This document shows, one piece after another, positions 5,992 to 10,386 of a stretch of 10,386 nucleotides of DNA. Every line of letters begins with the position of its first letter. The stretch's first letter is position 1. Below the pieces are notes generated by a model. The model was not told the DNA's origin. It saw only the letters and a program-made list of their open reading frames with translations, and did not search any database. Position numbers and translations under genes: made by a program. This DNA comes from Bacteroidia bacterium (GTDB taxonomy: Bacteria; Bacteroidota; Bacteroidia; Bacteroidales; GCA-2748055), in NCBI GenBank assembly GCA_030596245.1, contig JAUVKN010000128.1, forward strand, positions 1 through 10,386, given 5' to 3'.

Positions 5992-8220
5992 TTAATCGAT
6001 CTCTTTCTGACTGTGTGAATTTACAAAGAGGATGTTGCCGACCTCGTCATACCCCTGGAAGATCTTTGGACCTTCATGCTTCAGCAGTCCGGCGTGGAAT
6101 CCAATGATGGTCAAGCCGGCATGGGCAGAGTGCTCCCTGATCAGTGCCCTGGCATTGAGATCAGGTTTTTCGCTGATTACCTGTATGTTTTTCGATGTGA
6201 TGGGAAGTCTGCCCGTCTGAACCAGATGCTCCAGGTTTTTACGGGTCTCCTCCTCCTGCTCCTTTTTGCATACATCGAAGATGGTGATCTCACTTCTCTT
6301 CCACGCCGGATGCCCCTGAATGATAAAGCTTAAGAGGATCATCAGGTGGGAATTCTCATAGTCGTTGCTCCTGATCCACACATGGATACCATTTTTAAAA
6401 TTGATGGTACGCTCGGAGCTTCCGAAAATACAGACATCAAAGTTGCCGGCATTGACCAGCGCAAAATTCTCCACAATCTCCTGCAGATTATCAGGCGCTC
6501 CGCGATCAAATTCAAAAATCACCATATTGTTTTCCATGCCGGAGATGCCCGGCAGCTGAATGGACTGTGCCACAGCAGAGGTGTAAGATGGAGAGATCAT
6601 GGTGTCCACGTACACATGACTCCCTTTGCCTTTAAAATTCCTGATCAGTTTATCCAGCTCCTGAGAGGACTTCTGACTGCTCGAATGTGAGTAGTAATCC
6701 TCAATCAGATGGATGTAAGTACCAAAACCATACTTGTAACTGATCCAGTTCAATAGTTGAAAAGCCTTATCGCGACGAAATGAGTCCCTGGAGATGCAAA
6801 TGGCACTGGGCCTCCACTCATTGTTGCCCCTGGATTTTCGGGTTTGCTGAAGATAAACCTGCAGACTCCTGTTCAACTGGAACAGGGCGTTGGTGAAAAT
6901 GGATACTAGTCCTTTCCTGTTCTTGTGATAGTTGTTGATGTAAAGGTAGAGCAGTACCATGATCGCAATGGCTGCCATAGCAAACCAGGTATCAATTTTG
7001 AACATGACCCATACAGAAGCCACAAATCCTACCAGGGAGATATACCAGCGGGAACGAAAGGAGGGGCGGTAGGACGGGGCAGAACCAAAATGATGTAAGA
7101 ATGAGATCAGGCAAAGAGATCCATAGGTGACCATAAAGAACATACTGATGATTCCTGCAATCTTGTTCACATCACCGATAATCACGAATACCATGGCAAT
7201 AACCACGGTAACCAGCGTGGCATTGAAAGGTTCATTGGTCTCTCCCCTTCCCCTGTGAATAAAGCGATTGATCCGTTTCGAAGGGAAAGAAGCATCTCCT
7301 GCCAGCGCCTGCAGGGTGCGGGGCGCCACAATAATTGAACCGATGGCTGAGGAGAAGGTGGAGGCGGCCAGTCCCAGCGGTATGATAAATCCCCCGGCCA
7401 GTGCAATGTCAGCCATGGCAAGCTGTTTAGAAGGATCCTTAAGGGTCTCCAGGCTGGCCGATGCAGTAAGTTTGTATACGATAAAAAAATAGACAATCAT
7501 CCCTGTCACAGTGGCCAAAATGGTCCCGATGGGTATGGATTTCCCCGGTTTTTTAAGATCTCCTGACAATCCCACACCGGCTGTCATTCCTGTAAAGGCA
7601 GGGAAAATGATGGCAAACACCAGGAAAAACTGTCCCATGTCACCCTTCTCAACGGAGGTCAGGGAAAAGGTATTGGTAGTGGCGTATTCGGTGCTGCCCA
7701 AAAAGAAGAGCAGCAGTGAGATAAGAAGTATGGCCACCACGAAGTAGAGGGTTTTCATCCCCACCGAAGCCCCCTTTTTCAGGATCAAGACAGAGAGTCC
7801 GATCATGGCCGGTATGCTGATCACCTGTCTGGGCAGGGTAAACTCAAACCGGCTGGAGACCCAGTTAAATAAAAACTCAAACGTCTCGGTAAATGCAATG
7901 ATATAGAACGCCACGCTGATGGCCTGGGAGATAAACAGGGCAAATCCAATGGTGGCTCCTATGTTCATACCAAAGGAGCGGGAGATGATAAAGTACTCCC
8001 CTCCTCCCTCTACCCTCTTGTTGGTGGCAATTTCAGAGATGGCCAGTGCAGTGGGGATTGTTACCATATGGCCCAGAAGGATGACCCCGATCACTCCCCA
8101 GAAGCCAAGTGTACCGACTGCAAAACCAAACCTCAAAAACAGGATGGCGCCCAGAATAGTGGCTATGGCTGTGAAAAAAACCGGGGCTGTTCCAAATGAT
8201 TTTTTAGTTGTTCCTGCCAT
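5992..8220 (-). CDS. SLC12-like cation-chloride cotransporter family permease (APC superfamily)
   Basis: This 742-residue inner-membrane protein has about 12 membrane segments (residues 12-430) and a cytoplasmic C-terminal domain (about 465-742). It aligns by eye with animal NKCC/KCC proteins: GAILFLRFGFAVGTLG (24-39), AISEIATN (60-67), EGGGEYFIISRSFG (71-84), VAFYIIAFTETFEFL (103-117), IIFPAFTGMTAGVGLSGDLK (204-223), STFSSAIGSIIVAPRTLQAL (287-306), and EWRPSAICIS (468-477) at the start of the C-terminal domain. Residues matching the NKCC1 sites appear kept: Tyr106, Pro207 and Thr210 (K+), Ser290 and Ser291 (Na+), Tyr366 (Cl-). It probably couples ion movement across the membrane; the exact ions are unproven and an amino-acid substrate is not excluded. 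A GGGAG stretch sits 10 nt before the ATG, an unusual Shine-Dalgarno-like site here. Confidence 0.88.
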   Translation of the reverse strand: MAGTTKKSFGTAPVFFTAIATILGAILFLRFGFAVGTLGFWGVIGVILLGHMVTIPTALAISEIATNKRVEGGGEYFIISRSFGMNIGATIGFALFISQAISVAFYIIAFTETFEFLFNWVSSRFEFTLPRQVISIPAMIGLSVLILKKGASVGMKTLYFVVAILLISLLLFFLGSTEYATTNTFSLTSVEKGDMGQFFLVFAIIFPAFTGMTAGVGLSGDLKKPGKSIPIGTILATVTGMIVYFFIVYKLTASASLETLKDPSKQLAMADIALAGGFIIPLGLAASTFSSAIGSIIVAPRTLQALAGDASFPSKRINRFIHRGRGETNEPFNATLVTVVIAMVFVIIGDVNKIAGIISMFFMVTYGSLCLISFLHHFGSAPSYRPSFRSRWYISLVGFVASVWVMFKIDTWFAMAAIAIMVLLYLYINNYHKNRKGLVSIFTNALFQLNRSLQVYLQQTRKSRGNNEWRPSAICISRDSFRRDKAFQLLNWISYKYGFGTYIHLIEDYYSHSSSQKSSQELDKLIRNFKGKGSHVYVDTMISPSYTSAVAQSIQLPGISGMENNMVIFEFDRGAPDNLQEIVENFALVNAGNFDVCIFGSSERTINFKNGIHVWIRSNDYENSHLMILLSFIIQGHPAWKRSEITIFDVCKKEQEEETRKNLEHLVQTGRLPITSKNIQVISEKPDLNARALIREHSAHAGLTIIGFHAGLLKHEGPKIFQGYDEVGNILFVNSHSQKEID

Positions 8221-8304
8221 TTCTATTATCTCCCACGGTAAATATAAGATATAAATAGCAAGGTTTTAATGGAACATCTTAACACCCTCCGGAACGCAAC
8301 CAGG

Positions 8305-9729
8305 TCAGAAATAGAGATCCCTTTCTCCCTGTTTCACACGCTCCAGCCGCTCCTCCAGCTTCGACTTAAATTTGTCATCATCGAGCTCTTTCAGGTTCTT
8401 TTGGATCAGTTTATAACCCTTCTCTCTGGTCCCGTTCTTCGCATAATCCTCCAGGTACTCCGCCAGGGTCAGCATGGCATTGGGTGTACAGTACCTCTTG
8501 ATAAATCCAGGGACAGAAAATTCCATGAAATGCTCACCTGTTCTGCCGGTACGGTAACAGGCTGTGCAGAAAGAGGGCAGGTACTCATTTTCAATCAGTT
8601 CGTCCATCACTTCAGAGAGGGAACGGTTATCATTGATCTCAAACTGTTCCGCATCCAGGTCCTGATCCTTCTCCTTTTCTGCATAGGCTTTCATCTCTAT
8701 TTTGGTACCGGCATCAATCTGAGACACACCAAACCCAAGGATCTCATTACGGATATCAGCAGGCTCCCGGGCAGTGAGGATCAGGCCGGTATAAGGGACC
8801 GCCAGTCTCAGAATGGCCACCATTCTGGTAAAATCTTCATCGCTTACCTCCCACTGTTGATCATAATTGACATTGGAAGCTCTTTTAAGGCGGGGAAAGG
8901 AAATGGTGTGCGGACCCACATTGTAGACTGCCTCCAGGTGGTTCACATGGCGGATCAGTCCCAGCACTTCAAAACGCCAGTCGTACAGACCAAAAAGTGC
9001 CCCGATCCCCACATCATCGATCCCCGCTTCCTGGGCCCGGTCCAGGGCAGAGATTCTCCAATTGTAATCCTTTTTTTTCCCTCCTGTGTGGTACCTGGCG
9101 TAGGCTCCCCTGTGATAACTCTCCTGGAACACCTGGTAGGTACCTATCCCTGCTTCCTTTACAGTCCTGAAACCCTCTATATCCAGGGGTGCAGCGTTAA
9201 TGTTTACCCGGCGGATCTCGCCATTCCCTTTTTTTACCTTGTAGACAGTGCGAACGGTATCCGCCATAAAATCTGCATTGTATTTAGGATGCTCCCCATA
9301 GACCAGGATCAGTCTTTTCTGCCCCATCTCCTCCAGCATCTCTACCTCCCTGATCAATTCAGCATGAGTGAGCGTGGTCCTTTTCTGATCTTTGTTTGTG
9401 GCCCTGAAACCACAATATTCACAATTGTTGATGCACAAATTACCCACATAGAGCGGTGCAAACAGTACAATCCGTTTTCCATATACCTGCTCCTTCAGTC
9501 GGCGGGCCCCCTCTTTGATCTCTTCCACCAGTTCAGGATCGGTTACATTCACAAGGATGGCGGTCTCCTGCAAGGTCAATCGATTTTTATTCAGAGATTT
9601 GGAAATGATTTCACGAACACGTTCTCTGGTTGGGTTTGCACCATCAAGGATATCCTCAATCTCTTTTTCTGAGATAAAAGGTACCATGGATTTGTCTTCA
9701 ATGGCATAAACCTGGGGATCGTAGATCAC
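8305..9729 (-). CDS. hydG: [FeFe]-hydrogenase maturase HydG, radical SAM tyrosine lyase
   Basis: HydG splits tyrosine into p-cresol and dehydroglycine and makes the CO and CN- ligands of the [FeFe]-hydrogenase H-cluster. The 474-residue length fits the family. The radical SAM cluster motif CX3CX2C is Cys99, Cys103, Cys106. The HydG-specific C-terminal motif CX2CX22C is Cys388, Cys391, Cys414 with exact spacing, which separates it from ThiH. Other family blocks are LFAPLYVGNLC (89-99), GIGTYQVFQESYHR (194-207), EAGIDDVGIGALFGLYDWR (234-252), GPHTISFPR (272-280; His274 probably matches the dangler-iron ligand) and the ending GERDLYF. The start chosen is GTG at 9729, because IYDP resembles the N-terminus of Bacteroides HydG; ATG at 9687 (MVPFIS, 460 residues) is a fair alternative. 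No hydE, hydF or hydrogenase gene is in the window. Confidence 0.96.
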   Translation of the reverse strand: MIYDPQVYAIEDKSMVPFISEKEIEDILDGANPTRERVREIISKSLNKNRLTLQETAILVNVTDPELVEEIKEGARRLKEQVYGKRIVLFAPLYVGNLCINNCEYCGFRATNKDQKRTTLTHAELIREVEMLEEMGQKRLILVYGEHPKYNADFMADTVRTVYKVKKGNGEIRRVNINAAPLDIEGFRTVKEAGIGTYQVFQESYHRGAYARYHTGGKKKDYNWRISALDRAQEAGIDDVGIGALFGLYDWRFEVLGLIRHVNHLEAVYNVGPHTISFPRLKRASNVNYDQQWEVSDEDFTRMVAILRLAVPYTGLILTAREPADIRNEILGFGVSQIDAGTKIEMKAYAEKEKDQDLDAEQFEINDNRSLSEVMDELIENEYLPSFCTACYRTGRTGEHFMEFSVPGFIKRYCTPNAMLTLAEYLEDYAKNGTREKGYKLIQKNLKELDDDKFKSKLEERLERVKQGERDLYF

Positions 9730-9862
9730 TGTTTTTCGATTTACGAACCTTTGGAAGTAATTTGAAAAGTTGTTCAGCTTTAGCTCTTTACCTTCAGCTC
9801 TTCCTCCGGATCAGATGAATAATTGCTCCTTGAAGCCAGAATTGCCAGCTTCTCAGATGGCA

Positions 9863-9893
9863 CAAAAATAAGTATTGTTATTTGAATAACAAA
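9863..9893 (-). promoter_or_regulatory. Bacteroidota-type promoter for hydG
   Basis: Read on the minus strand, TTTG (9893-9890) is followed after 19 bp by TATTTTTG (9870-9863), matching the -33 TTTG / -7 TAnnTTTG consensus with correct spacing. Transcription would begin near 9857-9860, leaving an untranslated leader of about 130 nt before the GTG at 9729 (about 170 nt before the ATG at 9687). That is long for this kind of gene. Within the leader, GAAGC and GCTTC (9832-9852) could form a weak 5-bp hairpin. Confidence 0.75.
9875..9892. promoter_or_regulatory. 18-bp palindrome in the hydG promoter, candidate Crp/Fnr-type operator
   Basis: TTGTTATTTGAATAACAA is a near-perfect palindrome: 8-bp arms around a 2-nt centre (TG), equivalently TTGTTA-N6-TAACAA. 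It lies in the spacer between the -33 and -7 boxes of the hydG promoter and overlaps the -33 box, where a bound protein would be expected to block RNA polymerase. Two 5-6-bp half-sites around an N6 centre are the general shape of Crp/Fnr-family sites, which often control anaerobic genes. Which regulator binds is not shown by the sequence. Confidence 0.6.
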
Positions 9894-9930
9894 ATGATTT
9901 TTGTCATAAATTGCTACTTTTATCAACTCC

Positions 9931-10386
9931 ATGCAGAGATTAAGAACATATTTTCTATTTGGCTTTTCATTGCTGTTTCTTACAGAGATAACAGCTCAGG
10001 AACCGAGGCTCTCCTATAACCTTCAGCCAGGAGAGAGGTATATGCTGGATATTGATCTTCAGCAAAACACCCGTTCAGAAGCAATGAACACGGATGAAAT
10101 AAGTCTGTACAGCCGTACGAAGATGGAGTTTGTGGTGGATTCCACAGATGATCAGGAACATCTCCACATTACCATCCGTTATGCAGAGTTACTACTTTCC
10201 ATGCTCGCTCCGGGTATGAATATAGATATCAATTCAAGTACCGGGAAAAACCTGATGCTATCAGATATGGTTGATTCTCTTTCTAATGGCACTTTTCATA
10301 TGGTCATGGATGTGACCGGCGATCTGAAATCCCTGGAAGGCCTCGAACCACTGTTTGAATCCCTGGCCTCCTATCCTGCCAGGGAC
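9931..10386 (+). CDS. Exported protein of unknown function, 3' end outside window
   Basis: An open frame of 152 codons runs from the ATG at 9931 through the last base with no stop, so the gene continues past the window. It begins MQRLRTYFLFGFSLLFLTEI followed by TAQEP: a signal peptide with cleavage after Ala22, just before Gln23. The mature part starts RLSYNLQPGERYMLDIDLQQ (26-45), then has strand-like stretches (TKMEFVVDS, HLHITIRYAELLLSM) and VMDVTGDLKSLEGLEPLFESL near the visible end. The opening pattern (Leu-x-Pro-Gly-x-x-Tyr, then paired strands and a later Val-Thr-Gly) reminds me of DUF6263-type Bacteroidota proteins, but I am not sure. It is divergent from hydG and shares its 201-bp upstream region, including the palindrome. 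A weak -7-like GATTTTTG lies at 9896-9903. Confidence 0.75.
   Translation, partial: MQRLRTYFLFGFSLLFLTEITAQEPRLSYNLQPGERYMLDIDLQQNTRSEAMNTDEISLYSRTKMEFVVDSTDDQEHLHITIRYAELLLSMLAPGMNIDINSSTGKNLMLSDMVDSLSNGTFHMVMDVTGDLKSLEGLEPLFESLASYPARD

Noticed and set aside
8239..8246. TATATTTA on the minus strand as a -7 box for the transporter gene
   Set aside because: It is one base off consensus and no TTTG lies 19-21 bp upstream, so a promoter is not supported.
8269..9672. A 467-codon open frame on the + strand, antisense to hydG
   Set aside because: It covers nearly all of hydG, which has both diagnostic cysteine motifs intact. The antisense translation shows no recognisable domain and looks like a codon-composition shadow.
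8305..9729. ThiH (thiamine tyrosine lyase) instead of HydG
   Set aside because: The C-terminal CX2CX22C motif (Cys388, Cys391, Cys414), which holds HydG's second cluster, is present with exact spacing, and no thiamine genes are nearby.
1..10386. Mobile elements, CRISPR arrays, tRNAs, toxin-antitoxin or defence genes
   Set aside because: No transposase or integrase, no regular short repeats, no tRNA-like fold and no recognisable defence domain were found. Every sizeable gene fits an envelope, glycan, transport or hydrogenase-maturation role.

Overview
The window looks like a chromosomal segment from an anaerobic or facultative member of the Bacteroidota, probably near the Bacteroidales/Marinilabiliales. 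No taxonomic marker gene is present. The signs are: two near-perfect Bacteroidota promoters (TTTG, 19-20 bp, TAnnTTTG); almost no Shine-Dalgarno sequences; signal peptides that repeatedly end just before Gln; lipoboxes of the FFSC/LLSC type; and families common in that phylum (DUF4136 lipoprotein, small beta-barrels, DUF3575-like protein, GH29 fucosidase lipoprotein). HydG, a maturase for [FeFe]-hydrogenase, points to an anaerobic hydrogen metabolism.

Region 1 (about 32-2630, + strand) is a complete transcription unit. A consensus promoter drives four exported envelope proteins with gaps of 32-43 bp: a DUF4136-type lipoprotein with a Gly/Trp/Tyr/Pro-rich insert, two outer-membrane beta-barrels, and a small helical periplasmic protein with an LTxxQ-like motif. 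A hairpin with a U-tract closes it. Region 2 (2675-5399) is a divergent pair of lipoproteins: a GH29 alpha-L-fucosidase with a C-terminal discoidin-like domain (- strand) and a DUF2891 protein (+ strand), which suggests a glycan-related locus. Region 3 (5414-9893, - strand) reads hydG, then a 742-residue SLC12-like (cation-chloride cotransporter family) transporter with a cytoplasmic C-terminal domain, then a small DUF3575-like outer-membrane protein. No clear terminator separates these three, so they may be partly cotranscribed. Region 4 (9931-10386, + strand) is the start of an exported protein cut by the window edge and divergent from hydG.

The most interesting items are: (a) an 18-bp near-perfect palindrome (TTGTTA-N6-TAACAA) lying in the spacer of, and overlapping, the hydG promoter, shaped like a Crp/Fnr-family operator; (b) the bacterial SLC12-like transporter, in which residues matching the Na+, K+ and Cl- sites of NKCC1 appear to be kept; (c) a hydG standing apart from hydE, hydF and any hydrogenase; and (d) the self-contained four-gene envelope operon. 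There is no stretch over 300 bases without a gene. I saw no tRNA, rRNA, CRISPR array, insertion sequence or phage gene.
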